From Nepenthes gracilis (Eukaryota > Streptophyta > Magnoliopsida > Caryophyllales > Nepenthaceae), in NCBI GenBank assembly GCA_033239525.1, contig BSYO01000030.1, positions 13,475,030 through 13,539,029 of the forward strand: DNA of 64,000 bases, given 5' to 3'. Within the stretch, counting starts at the first letter, position 1; every line of letters begins with the position of its first letter. Positions 33,641 to 44,773 of this stretch are shown here, piece after piece. The translations under genes and the position numbers were made by a program. Under the pieces are notes generated by a model. That model saw only the letters and a program-made list of their open reading frames with translations, was not told the origin of the DNA and made no database searches.

Positions 33641-35540
33641 TCAATAGTCCTTATCTGTGTATGATTCTATAGGCAAATAGAAAATCAGTAATTTGAATGT
33701 AATATCCGTATCCATAGGAAATCAAAAACACGATATGGAAGTTATTTGTATTCCAACAAGTGCATTTGATCATGTTTTTTTATGCATATTTATTATACTC
33801 TTATTCCATTCCTTTGTTTTATTTTACATATATTGATTATTGCCTTTGATTATTGTGCATTGTTGAGCATTTGACTCACCCTTACTATTTTTTCTTACCT
33901 CCAGATGTGCATGAGTTTATACCTGATAGGACGGAGTAGAGAATTAGAAGTTGACTAGGCACAGAAGACTTGGAGGATGATCTTGTGGATTTAGCTTTGT
34001 AGATTTGCACTTTATGGAGTCTTTTATATTATTTTTGATGGTAATATATATTGATGTACGCATATGATGATGATGCATCTAGTGTATAGTTTCCGCTGTG
34101 TTTGATGGATGTATATACTTTCGCAAGTTGTTATAAAATATTTGGGCATCTAGTGGTATTATGTCTAAGCCAATGTCATACCCAGAGTTATGACGTTAGT
34201 GTCACGTGTTTATTGCGACTTTTGAATCCTGTGTTGTTAGATTACGGTTGTCTGGATGTGTTGGTTGTTGATTTAGATGGATTTTTGATTATTGTACAGG
34301 CTTGTTGTACAAGTATTTGTATAGTCCGACGTTCGTATTATAACAAAACCTTTTCCGATTTCCAATTTAAAAATACGACACGTCACAGGTTGAGGCCAGA
34401 GTAGTTGTGGAGGCCACTGAAGTGCCGTGCTTTGAGCCCCTTGCACCCGAAGATATGGAGGAGGTCGAGGTAGAAGGAACCGTGGAGGTGGCCAACATGC
34501 TCAGTCCCAAGCCCCCTACATTTGAGGTTCGAGAGGAAGCAGTGGTCGAAGGAGCCATGAAATTGACCGAGATGACCCGCTCAGATCCCTCGGAACCTGA
34601 GGTTCAAGAGGTTTTGGTGGCTCCATCGAGTGATCATTTCACTAGGAGTTCATCTTTTCTTGAGGTACCAATTGAATGTTTTTTAGGTTCCTTCCCTTAT
34701 TTTTGTTATTACTTGACTAATTGGTTCTCTACTTGCAGTTGCATGATTTGGCCTGTGAACTTACTTACACTACCAACCACTTGACTCAGACTCACATCGA
34801 GATGGAGAAGTTTAGAGTGCGGAGGGAGTGAGCCTCCCATCTCAAACGCGAGCTGTCCGAGACCAAGGTGAATGTCCACTTTCTGGAGGATTTGCTCTAG
34901 GAGTATGAGCAAAAATATGCTTTCTTTTGGGACTAGAACCTCCAACTTAAGAACGAGCTTAGGACCTCCGTCAGTTCAAACGATATCAAGCAGGCGCTAG
35001 ACCAGAAGTATTGGAATGGCATTGACCTCTGTTGGCATATAATGAAGTTGGTGGCCTGGACTTTCAGCTCTCCATTTTTCATTCCAGGAACGTTAGTGCT
35101 CAGAGTCGAACAAATGTGTTGGGCGATCCAAGGGAAGATTTTGAGTCATCTTCACCTTCACCAAGAACCTCCCAGCCTTGGGATCATCCTTCATTAGGGT
35201 CATTGGCGGTCTTTTGTGTATTGAAATTCTGACTTGTGTATATTGATTTTTATAAGGAAATGTACTTAGATTATTGTTGCCGATACTTTCACATTCATGC
35301 TGAGTTTTTTCTCTCTCTTTTTTCGTGTCGAGTAGGCATCACTACTATTTTTAACGGATTTCGAAGGAGTCTTAGGCTGTCGTCCATGCATAAGTATCGG
35401 CGCTTGGTCCTATCGAAGGACGTCATAGCTTTGGCATGTTTAATTTAAGTCTATTGACCATGGTCAACTAACGATACTCTTTCATTTGATAGGAGGTCTT
35501 CGCATGCGTGCTTGTTTAAGCCTCCTGAGTTTTCAATGTT

Positions 35541-35670
35541 TGACCTCATGTGGATCGTTCGGTGACGTGATCAAGTTTTAAAATCCAACATTATCTAGGC
35601 CGCTCGGTAACTTAACCAAATTTTAAAATCCGACCTCATTTGAACCTCTCAGTAACATATTGAGAATTTT
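35541..35670 (-). repeat. 45-bp tandem repeat, about three copies, in the 3' UTR of element B
   Basis: Units at 35541-35585, 35586-35630 and 35631-35670 share CTCGGTnAC and AAnTTTTAAAATC parts. The location, between integrase and the antisense ORF, matches the repeat array of element A, but the unit is different. Confidence 0.7.
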
Positions 35671-35959
35671 TGACCGGTACATGGTGATTAAAGGGACAAG
35701 TGAAGAGGACTTCACCTAAAGTAAGGGCAACCTAGATCATATAATTGTATGGGATGATAAGCAACATTCATATGGGCAATTAAATAAAAACAAATAAATG
35801 AACAAACATTTTACCAATTAAACGTGACATATTTTACAAGCAGTCTGAAAGATGTATGGTAACTTTACTTGGGCCCTACGTAAACCCACAAGTGGTACTT
35901 TTTGAGGTGAGAAACATTCCATATTCAGGGGATAAATTTTCTATTTTGGATGCATAGTT

Positions 35960-37230
35960 TGTATGCCCCATTCCAAAGAATTACCGAGACAAGGAACCGT
36001 CCTTCCTAATTTGGTGAGAGTTTATTTTGATTGGCATTGTTGCCAGTTGACTATATATTCCGTAAGACTAAGTCTCCCACATCAAATTGGCGAGTTTTTA
36101 CCTTATTGTTATAGTACTGTATAATTTGCTATTAGTAAACCGTTGTCCAAAAGTGCATAGTATCCTTAGCTTCTTCGAGAAGGTCAAGATGCTCTCGGTG
36201 TCTTTGGGAGTTGCTGAGTCAAAAGTATTCGACTCGGAGGCTGGATAGTCCTACTTCCACTGGAATGACCGCCTCAGTTCTGTAACACAGGCTAAGGCAT
36301 CTCACGTGTCAATTCCCTAGGCGTCATCCTGCATAACCAGAGTATGAATGGTAACTCATCCACCTAAGAGCCCCCAGCATCTCTAACTTCGTCTTTAACT
36401 CGCATAGTAGTGTGCGGTTGATCAAATTCACTTGCCCGTTGACTTGTGGGTAAGCGACAAAAGTATGAACTAATCTTATCCTCAAGTTTGTACAGTATTT
36501 AGTGAATCACTTGTCGGTAAATTGGGTTCCATTGTCAATTACTATGATCTATGAAACACTGAATCTGTACATAATATTCTGAGGACAAATTCAGTTGCAT
36601 TCTACTTGGTGATCCACGCTAATAGGGAGGCCTCGACTCACTTTGTGAAGTAGTTCATGCCGACTATAATGAACTTTCTCTTTTCAGACACAATGGATAG
36701 GGGTCCAAGTATATTGAGCCCCTACCGTGTGAACAGCCAGGGCGACTGTAGAGCCTGAAATTCCGTGAGTGGCTGGTGGGGATGTTATCGTGGATCTAAT
36801 AGTTTTTATATTTTCGCATGAAATCCATGGCGTCACGCTTCATTGTGGATCAATAGTAACCTTACCTTATGATTTTGAAGGCTAGATTCTTCCTCCCAAT
36901 GTGAGACCCAAAGATATTGAGATGTAACTCTTTCAGCACGTTGTCAGCCTCTTCTAGCATAAGACATCACATGTATGGGGTGGAGTACTAACGATGGTAC
37001 AGCCTCTCATCCATGATGGTGTACCAACCCGCTATATTTTTTATGCACTTGAGCTCTTCTAGGTTATCTGGTAGCGTGCCGTCAGCTGGATACTTTCTGA
37101 ACGGGATCATCCAATTTTCGACATTGGCTATTAGTAGCATTTTTCTTTTCGGGTCATCTATACTTGGGGTGCTGAGGACTTCATGCATCTCTCACGCATA
37201 TTACTCTCGGTTCATGGTTGCTGCCACTTT
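35960..37230 (-). pseudogene. Element B integrase remnant
   Basis: On the - strand 37188-36988 reads W-M-I-P-F-R-K-Y-P-A-D-G-T-L-P-D, equivalent to the element A stretch before its H2C2 region. Further on H-L-N-I-F-G-S-H-I-G is readable, followed by K-Y-K-N-Y where element A has K-C-E-N-C. Both zinc-binding Cys are Tyr, each explainable by one G-to-A change. Stops break every frame. Confidence 0.65.
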
Positions 37231-37279
37231 TGCTAGTCGGTTGGCCTTCCTGTTTACTTCCCACAGATGTGGATCACCT

Positions 37280-38860
37280 TCACGTTGTCAAATGCCGCGG
37301 TTAAGCTCCGTACTTTGGTGAGGTACTTTGAAAGTTGAGGGCTTAACGCATCGAAAATCCCTCAAACCTAAGTTACAACTAGCTCCAAATCGTTGTAAAT
37401 GATTAGGTTTTCGCCGAACACTCTCTAGCTTGCTAGAGCCCGGCAAGTAACATATCGTACTTGGCGACATTATTGGTCGTTTGGAATCTAAGGGTCATTG
37501 AGTACTTTATCTCTAACTTGTCAAGAGTTCCCAGGACCACGCCAACTCCGCTGCCTGCTTGTATTGAGGAATTGTCCATGTGTAGAGTTCACATCGAAGC
37601 CATTTGTTGGTGGTCATTTCCAGTGAAGTCGAGAGCATCTAAAGTTGAAGTTATTGTTTCAACAATGAAGTTGACGAGGGCCTGGCCTTTTAAGGTCGGC
37701 CTCGGTCAAAACTCTACGTCGAACTTGTCCAATTCAATGACCCATTTGACTAACCGTCTAAATATGTCTGGCCTTTGTAAGATTCTTTTTAAAGGCTGAT
37801 CGGTTAGAACTATGATCTTATGTGCCTAGAAGTAAGAGTATAGCTTTTGAGGGAATAGACGAGTGCCAGGGCTACTTTCTCAGCATGTGAGTAGCGGGTT
37901 TTCGGGTCCATCAAAACCTTACCGACATAATATACCGGTCGTTGCCCGTTGGGCAACTGTCAGATGATGATTGAACTTACCGCAGTATCAAACACCACTA
38001 GATATAAGTATAACTCTTCGCCTTCTTGTGGAGATGTTAGAAGAAAAGAGTTGGCAAGGTACTCCTTTAGCTCCTAGAAGGCAGTTTCGTAGTCGGTTGT
38101 CCATTGGAAACCGACTGCCTTCATTCCCTTCGAAACTTTGAAGAAGGATAGGTACTTTTCTGCAAACTTTGTCAAGAATTGAGAGAGCGACGCAAGCCTC
38201 CCGGTGAATTTTTGGACTTCCTTTATGGTCTGAGGTTGGTTCATATTGAGGATCGTCTTTATCTTGTTGGGATTGAATTCAATCTCTTATTGTGAGATAA
38301 TAAAGCCCAAGAATTTTCCTGTGGTTACTTCGAACCCACATTTGGCCGGGTTCACCTTCATCTGATACGTCCAGAGAACGTTGAATGCTTCGTCAAGGTC
38401 GTAGATATGATCGTCGGTAGCTTTATTCTTGATGAGTTTATCGTCCACGTACACTTCCATATTTTGGCCAATTTGGACTTCGAACATCTTTTCATGAGTC
38501 ATTAATAGGCCACGCCAGACGTGGTTAAAACCCGAGTTCATCCTTGGGTTATAACTCGAGTTCGAATATATCGGTCATGAACGATATATTTTTCTTATCC
38601 TCCGGGCTCATCCTAATCTGATTATAACCTGGGTATGCGTCCAAGAAACTTAATAGTTCATGGCCAGGCGTGGAGTCCACCAACAGGTCGATCCATGGTA
38701 GTGAAAAACTATCATTCTGACACGCCTTATTGACATCGGTGAAGTAGATTAACATGTTCCATTTCCTGCTACTTTTCTTGACGAGGGCCATGTTGGATAG
38801 TCAGTCCAGATATTGAACCTCTTTAATGAACTCTGCTTTAAGCAGCTTTCTAATCTCATT
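37280..38860 (-). pseudogene. Element B reverse transcriptase and RNase H
   Basis: Open pieces 38791-38549 (Y-F-T-D-V-N-K-A-C-Q-N-D-S-F and D-A-Y-P-G-Y-N-Q-I-R-M-S) and 38541-38287 (V-Y-V-D-D, codons at + 38440-38451, then K-F-L-G-F-I-I-S-Q) are RT palm blocks. RNase H follows in broken frames to about 37280. In Y-F-T-D the first conserved Asp has been lost relative to element A (Y-V-D-F-T-D). Pol runs opposite to the antisense ORF at 30513-35231. Confidence 0.8.
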
Positions 38861-39209
38861 GTGGATGGCGACCAGTTTCTCAATAGAGTGATTTCTTCAC
38901 TTCTATCGGACAGGTTTATGACCTAAATTTAGATCTAACTTGTGAACCATTATTTCGATTGGTATCCCTGACATGTTAGCGGGCATCCAAACGAAGATGT
39001 CGAAACTTCGCCAGCGGAATCCAATCAGCTGGTCTCTGAGGGGTTTCAGTAAGGAACTCCCAATTTGCACACACTTCTCAAGGTTACCCAGATTCAAAGG
39101 GACTTAGTCCATTGACTCGCCAGATTGGGCTTACAGTAGGGTGGTCTCATCGTGAAAGTCGAGGTCTTTAATTGGTTGGTTGGGAGGTGACTGAGTGACT
39201 TGAGACAAG

Positions 39210-39660
39210 TAACATGTTTAGCTAGTTATTTGATCAATGAGAACCTCTCCTATGCTAGACGAAGTAGGAAATTTTATCTTTAGATGTGGGATCGATGTCA
39301 TCACCCCAAAGGTGATTAGGCAGAGTAAGCCTAGGATGGCGCTGTAAACGGACGGAAGGTTTACTACCAAAAAGGAAAACATCTTGGAGGTCGTCTTCGG
39401 GTAAGCCCCCAGTGTGACTTTCAACTAGACTACCCCTGGACAGGTATTGGTTTGTTATCCAAGTCGTATAAGGGTTCCTCGGTGGGCTTTATTTGACTTT
39501 TCTTTAGACTTATTTTAAAGTATATATCTAGGTAAAGTAAAATTAGAGAACTTTCATTATTAATTAAGATTCATTTCAATTGGTAGTTTACGGTACCATC
39601 CGAAACAATGGTACTTACAACTAAGGGATCAGAGTAGGGAGTTGTTATATGAGTTATATC
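39210..39660 (-). pseudogene. Element B protease remnant
   Basis: 39424-39218 reads F-L-V-V-N-L-P-S-V-Y-S-A-I-L-G, the conserved flap block. Upstream, at about 39545-39600, the active-site text reads I-N-N-E-S-S where element A has I-D-N-E-S-S, so the catalytic Asp is Asn. A stop precedes it. The copy is dead. Confidence 0.65.
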
Positions 39661-39839
39661 TTTATTGCTAAAATTAATAATATCATTTCTAGCTCCTACC
39701 CTTGGCTTTTTATTGTCAGCAGCTATCTTTGGGTGATCCGGGGTGTTGTTCTTCTTTGGTCATATCGCCACCTTGTTAACAACCCCGACCGGCACTCAAT
39801 CTCTTGGCTGCTTTACCTCATCCCTGTCTGCTCTGCCAA

Positions 39840-41289
39840 AGGCTTGTCCGGGTCTTCGTAGGAATCGGGTGAAGTGTCCCTTTCGGACCAGATCTTCAAT
39901 CTCTTTCTATAGTGTATGATAATCTTCAGTACAGTACTGTGTGAACTTGTGATACAGGCAGTATTTTAACTTCTCCTCCATTTGGGTTCTTTAGTGCCTC
40001 TGGGCACTTTAGGGATTTCTTATCCCAAATTTGCATCAGGATGTTAGTGCAAATGTTGTTCAGGGGAGTCAGGTTCGGGAGCTTGTACTCCTTTCAAGCG
40101 CCTGACTCAATCCATGGATGCTTCCTTGAGTGGTTGCTGTCTCCATTCTCATTCCTTCTATTGGTTGGCTCCTTCAAGGATCAGTCTTCACACTCTAATT
40201 GTTTTACTTCGTTGGCCTCTTTAGCAGTTATGTAGGCTCGGGTGATGGCTTTTACCTCCTAAAAGGTATGATAGTTCTATTGGGTGAGATGCTTGAATAA
40301 GTCTCCCGGTTATAGAGTTGTTATGAAGGCGCTTAATTTCACCTCATCGGTCAGTTGGGATGCCTTTTGGGCTTCGGAGGTGAAATGGCATAGGAAGCAC
40401 TTTGGGCTTTCGTCCTTCTTCTGTTAGAGGCGGCTTAGAAGCCACGCGTACTTCTCCTCTCTTTGACTAAAGGCGAATTATGATAGAAAATAGTCACCGA
40501 GCTCCTGAAATGACCAAATGGAGTCCAGTTGTAGACCGTAGAACTAGATGCAGGCGTCCCCTTTAAGAGTTAGGGGGAAACACTAACACATGACTGAATT
40601 GTCGAGGCCTTGGAAGTCGAGAAGGATGTGGAAGTGGTCCATTAGATCCAAATTTCCATCGTAGGAATTCAGGATCAGCATCTTGAACTTGTGGGGCTGT
40701 GATTGCATTCAAATCTCTCTAATGAAAGGCGACCTTCTCAAGTCGAGCCAATCAATGCTATCTCGAAACACATGCTGTCAAATCTTTTTTATTTTCTCCT
40801 CCATTTACGAGGAGGATGCGTTCCTCTTGGCATTGAGGAAGGTCCTTAACTCTGTGTGGTTAGAAAAGATGCGAGAGGTTGGGAAGCTTTCGGACCTTGA
40901 TGGCCGGGTTCTATAGGAGATTTCTCCTTGTGTCAAGAGCTTTTGTCATCATGGGAGCACCATGGGTTCAGCCGCTCAGGGCTATCCTTCTGTGTTCTAT
41001 AATTTAGGCGATCCGCTAGGCGCAATGGGGCCTTGTCACTCGAGGTTGCTTGGGCCTTGAGCTCTTTAGACCGATGGATCTTCTTAGTAGGGTGCTTCTT
41101 CCCACTATTCCTCCGCTTGGACATTGCAGTTTGAGAGGTAGTGGAGGGAGTACCCTTCGGGCGCTCGTCTAAGCATGCGTAGATGATCTGGATGGCTTTA
41201 GATATGTCATCCATCCATGTCGTGAGAGCACGTACATAGGGGTTGGGATGCTCATCCATACGACTACCCTCAGGGGATAGTTGCCACAT
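39840..41289 (-). pseudogene. Element B gag remnant
   Basis: The N-terminal piece 41289-40933 is open for 118 codons. The middle (about 40200-40700) contains gag-like text such as S-K-R-E-E-K-Y-A-W-L-L-S-R-L and F-L-C-H-F-T-S-E-A-Q-K-A-S-Q-L. The C-terminal tail at about 39850-39960 reads K-Y-C-L-Y-H...C-T-E-D-Y-H-T-L followed by K-E-I-E-D-L-V-R-K-G-H-F, the Tat gag zinc-like motif with changed residues. Stops interrupt it. Confidence 0.65.
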
Positions 41290-41381
41290 GAGGTGGCATC
41301 TTTGATTGAAGCGCTAATTTGAGTTTGAGTGTTTATCATATTGTTGTTTGTAAGGTTATGGTAATTGGACTTTTTAGTTAT

Positions 41382-41400
41382 TTCCCATAAATAGCACTAA
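41382..41400 (-). promoter_or_regulatory. Primer-binding site of element B, mutated
   Basis: On the - strand, directly after the LTR end GCGCATCA, the sequence is TTAGTGCTATTTATGGGAA. The Tat-lineage site is TTGGCGCCGTCTGTGGGAA. All six differences are G-to-A or C-to-T. This fixes the inner LTR boundary at 41401. Confidence 0.8.
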
Positions 41401-42048
41401 TGATGCGCTTTAGATCCGGGTTATTGTACAGATTAGGGAATCGTGGATCGGATCTTTACGTTGGATTGATTTGAAATGAGACCGATCTCCGTAGCCTTGA
41501 ATATGGATCCTGCACAGTACAAAGAATAGATAAGATATAAGAGGATTGGCAGGACAAACTCCTCGATGTATCCTTCGATATTCAAGTTAGTAATTTTTCT
41601 ATAAGAAAAGAAAAGAGGATGTAGAGTGAGAGTGCTAATGCATATGCGAGGGAACTTAGTGCGATGCGCTCGATGAGAAGTGTCCTTGAGAGAGAAATGT
41701 GCTCGGAGGGGAGTATCTTTGTAGTACTTTTTGTGGTCTATCTTTTTCATGTTGTCCTATTCTTTGCTGTAGTGAAGGGATATTTATAGTATTGGTGGGT
41801 AGTTTGATCTTTCTTGTATGGTGATAATCATCCGTTGAGTTATTCGGATGGATAAGGGAATTGGGTTGGGCCGCGGTTATGGTAAGTTTCTTCAATGCAT
41901 AAGAAGTAGATTGTAGGCCATTTTGATTGAGGCGATGAGCTAACCTGTCTGATTGGGCTGTCTGAGCCAATTGGGATGTTATTCGATTTTGTGCTAATTC
42001 TTTCTGTTGATGAACCCTCTTCTTGAGTTAAGCTGATCAAATCCTTCA
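41401..42048 (-). repeat. 5' LTR of element B (right copy, 648 bp)
   Basis: Bounded inside by the primer site and outside by TCCTTCA at 42048; on the - strand it starts TGAAGGATTTGATC and ends GCGCATCA. TATA box (- strand) at + 41781-41788. It is less decayed than its partner at 29459-30097. Confidence 0.88.
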
Positions 42049-42306
42049 ATTATTATTATTTTATTTATTATTATATTATTTTTATTTTTATTGTTATTAT
42101 TAGTTATTAATATTCATTTATTATTATAATTTATTAATATTAATTATTAATTTAACAACTATCTTTATAAACATGTTAAATTGATAATCAAATAAATTTG
42201 AGTCAAAATACTCCTATAAGGTGAAATCAACAACATTCTCCACTTCCCTACAAAGGAATAGACCAGAAAAAGGGGAAAGTTTAAAGAGAAAAATGGGAGA
42301 GGGAAT
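42049..42306. other. AT-rich DNA between element B and the solo LTR
   Basis: TTA-rich to about 42170, then unremarkable. It probably belongs to the same AT-rich tract as 29312-29458, now separated by element B. Confidence 0.5.
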
Positions 42307-42311
42307 GCTAT

Positions 42312-43221
42312 TTGACGCATCATGGATCTAAATTTTGAACGGGTTTAGATCAAATTGTCCATTGGATTCCGATCTCCATTCGCCGAGTTAAAGATCCTAC
42401 ACACCACAACTCTAAATAAAAGGTCAGGTGCTGGTGGGATCTGGTTCCACTAAAAATATTCTGACGCTCGAGTCAGTAAAATGTAACGATTACTAAAATA
42501 GATGTTGGGAGTGTGTTTGGGAACTTTGGTTGGAGGTGTACTTGTGGATAGAGTGGTTTGGATGTGGATGCTTGTAGAAAGCAAATTCTCTTCGTACTGA
42601 GCTAGACGGGCAACTACTAGCATAGAGAGAAAGGGCGTTGGGAGGCTTGAGAGCTTGAAAAACTTTCGTTAACTTGAGTACTCAGATGAGCATTCTTGTG
42701 TGTTTCAGTGTATTTTTCAAGCGTGTCCATGGAGTGAGTCTCTATGGCTTTTTATAACCATAAGCCTCCACCGCCTTTCCTAGGTGGCGAGGTGAGATGC
42801 TCGCCTTCTGTGGGGATCATTATCTTTTCTATGTAGATGCGAGCGTCATTCTCGGTTGCAATGGTTAGGAAGGGGGGATCCCTTTCCTTTCACGCATAGT
42901 AACCATTAGAATGCCCTTTGTGGATCGCTTGTCAATTAGTGCGCCTTTCTCTAGGGATGCGCTCTGATTTTGGGAGGTTGCAGTTACAGAAGAGATTGCC
43001 TTTCTCAAAGATGTAGAAAATTAGAGTAGACGACCGTTAAGATTTGGGAAGGTGCGTGTGGGCCAATTTAGATATAGGCCGCGTTTATTCTGGGCCGCGA
43101 CCGGCCTACTTACTACTTCTCCTGTCAACAGTAGTGTTGACCGTCTTAGGTATAAATGGACCGCTGTTGATCTTAGGCCATTTACCCTCTTTGGGCTGGC
43201 TCGCTACTGGCGACTCCATCA
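42312..43221 (-). mobile_element. Solo Tat-type LTR (910 bp) with target duplication CTATT
   Basis: CTATT lies at 42307-42311 and again at 43222-43226. On the - strand the LTR starts TGATGGAGTCGCCAG and ends CATGATGCGTCA. It shares the start (TGATnGnnnnGnCAGTA), the ACCTGACCTTTT block with GTTGTGGT, and the end with the element A LTR. TATA box (- strand) at + 42750-42757. Neither a second LTR nor an interior is present, so this is the product of LTR-LTR recombination. Confidence 0.85.
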
Positions 43222-43226
43222 CTATT

Positions 43227-44640
43227 TTTTATTTATTATAAGTTGAACATGACCAATGACAATAACAACAAACTAAAAAAAACTTTGACACAGGGATGAC
43301 ACTGAGTTTCTAGTAACTTGAGTTCACAAGAAGGTGAACGAAGTAGGCAAAAAAACTTGAATTTTTGCTCAAAACTTTGGACGCTAGTTACAATGATAGT
43401 CAAATATTTTCCAAATTTATCGAATTTAATCTCCATGTGAGGAAATTGCTGTCACAAGAAAGAAGAGAAAGCACCCTACCATTTATGTTTTATCACAAAA
43501 ACTTGTGATGTGTATAATTATTAACAACCCATAAGGAGAGCTTGTCAAAGGATTCGACTTATAAAATAAAAACAGAGGCCTCGACAACCCATATAACATA
43601 AAATTAGTGGACAATCTTGTTTATCTTATCTAAACAGTTTACTCCTTAAAGGAAGACGAAACCAACTCTAACCGACCGAAATAGTTTTTTCACTTATCTA
43701 ATTCAACGGACTCGGTTGCTAATTGGAAATCGCAAGCCGAACGACATCTATTTATTTATTCAACAGTTTCTTAAGTAGTTGGTAGGAAAAATCAACCGCC
43801 CCTTATTTCTATATAAACTCCCCATTTCTAACAAGAAAGGGGGACAAGGTTTAATTAAAAAAATAATCTTAAGATGTTTCAAGCGCACACACATTCTCAT
43901 TAAGATACTTTTCACCAAGTCTACATTACAAACTATCTTTATAAGCATTCACACTTTACATCATTTCTTTTCTTTCCACAAAGAAATATTATTAAATTGA
44001 ATATTAGATGATATATCAAAAAGTGAGTCCCACCAATTTTTTGACCATATATTTATTATATTGTACAAAATCTAGATTAGAATCGTACAGAGATTAAACT
44101 CGTGTCAAACCTATCGAACAGTTCTTAACTTTCTAATTCGTATAACGATCGGGATTTGAAGACATAACAACTAGTAACTGGCTGACGGCCGTCAATTGAC
44201 CACGTATTACTTAGTCATTCTAGAACAATACGAAGTTAAAGATCAACATAATCTAATTCTGAAAATACAAAGAGAACAATATGAAGTTAAATATCAACAT
44301 AATCTAATTTTGAAAATACAAAAAGGCCCTCCACCGAATAAAATTAAGGCTATAACCAACCAAATTTAAATTTTTTTTAAGCTTTTAAAGAAATTATTAT
44401 TAGCTTCAATTTTTTTATTTTTTAGAATTATTTAGGAATATATATTTTTAAAATAAAATATAGGCTAATCTTTTCTTGGTGAGAGGGCAAAAATACCTCA
44501 CGAATGATCGGATCGATCATCCCTCCCTCACGCCAAACGCACGTGGCCTCTTATCTGTCTCTTCCTTCCTTTGTGAAAATTACTTGAGAAAGAATGAAAA
44601 GATGTCTGCTTAAGGAAATAATTAACAGATCATTCAAGAC
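43227..44640. other. AT-rich spacer upstream of the O-fucosyltransferase gene
   Basis: No gene recognised. Contains a 51-bp duplication (44224-44325). The part from about 44500 on should carry promoter and 5' UTR of the + strand gene; the CT-rich CCCCCTCTCTCTCTTC at 44669-44684 is typical of plant 5' leaders. Confidence 0.5.
44224..44325. repeat. 51-bp tandem duplication
   Basis: Copies at 44224-44274 and 44275-44325 share AACAATAnGAAGTTAAAnATC and AACATAATCTAATTnTGAAA parts, with few differences. Confidence 0.85.
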
Positions 44641-44773
44641 GGCCAAGAGTGTAATCGTCAACATCTCCCCCTCTCTCTCTTCAACAAGACAGGTGCTTGG
44701 AGTACGTCCGCTAACTCTTCTCGTCACATCACATGACGTAACAACTTAGCCGGCAAAGTGGGAGAGAAGAGGA

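Larger units (their letters stand above)
31703..34387 (+). mobile_element. Solo LTR (2685 bp) nested in the antisense ORF of element B
   Basis: It starts TGTAATATCTCG, ends ACACGTCACA, and is flanked by GGTTG on both sides. Removing it restores an open frame across the junction. No coding region is seen. It holds a (AT)n/(TAA)n microsatellite (31882-31954) and a region of imperfect repeats (32870-33640). The TGTAA start and TCACA end, the length, and the text around 33880-33910 (TGACTCACCCTTACT then a pyrimidine tract and CAG) resemble long LTRs of Tekay/Del-type chromoviruses; that assignment is an inference. Strand is nominal. Confidence 0.75.
30513..35231 (+). pseudogene. Element B antisense ORF (PF04195-like), interrupted by a solo LTR
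   Basis: It reads on the + strand, opposite to pol. N-terminal pieces show F-P-P-Q-G-Y-I-A-V-Y-E-V-H-L (30640-30680), then L-Q-P-N-V-V-C-Y-M and L-I-K-R-W-K-D-W-Y-F-F near 30922-30960. These are the counterparts of S-P-P-E-G-F-I-T-I-Y-E-A-H-L and W-K-N-R-F-F in element A. The open frame 31270-31707 continues, after removal of the nested LTR, into 34393-34784 without a shift, and is rich in Glu/Val/Pro. 34800-35231 holds the Leu/Glu-rich later part in broken frames. Function of this antisense protein class is unknown. Confidence 0.65.
29459..42048 (-). mobile_element. Element B: Tat-type Ty3/gypsy retrotransposon with both LTRs
   Basis: Runs on the - strand, 12.6 kb, of which 2.69 kb is a nested solo LTR plus its target duplication. 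LTRs of about 640-650 bp lie at 29459-30097 and 41401-42048. The primer site, gag, protease, RT, RNase H, integrase, a tandem-repeat 3' UTR, an antisense ORF and the polypurine tract all fall in the expected order. It is related to element A: the protease block V-S-D-G-x-x-x-Y-Q-L-K and the PF04195-like antisense ORF are shared. Coding parts are riddled with stops, many explainable by C-to-T/G-to-A change. It inserted into or next to TTA-rich DNA; I could not recover a clean target duplication. Confidence 0.88.

Noticed and set aside
29454..42053. A target-site duplication for element B
   Set aside because: The five bases outside the two LTRs (CTTTT and ATTAT) do not match, and both flanks are low-complexity AT-rich DNA.
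43206..43221. TGGCGACTCCATCA on the + strand as a primer-binding site of a + strand element
   Set aside because: It is the reverse complement of the solo LTR start TGATGGAGTCGCCA; the CTATT duplications on both sides fix the boundary and leave no interior.
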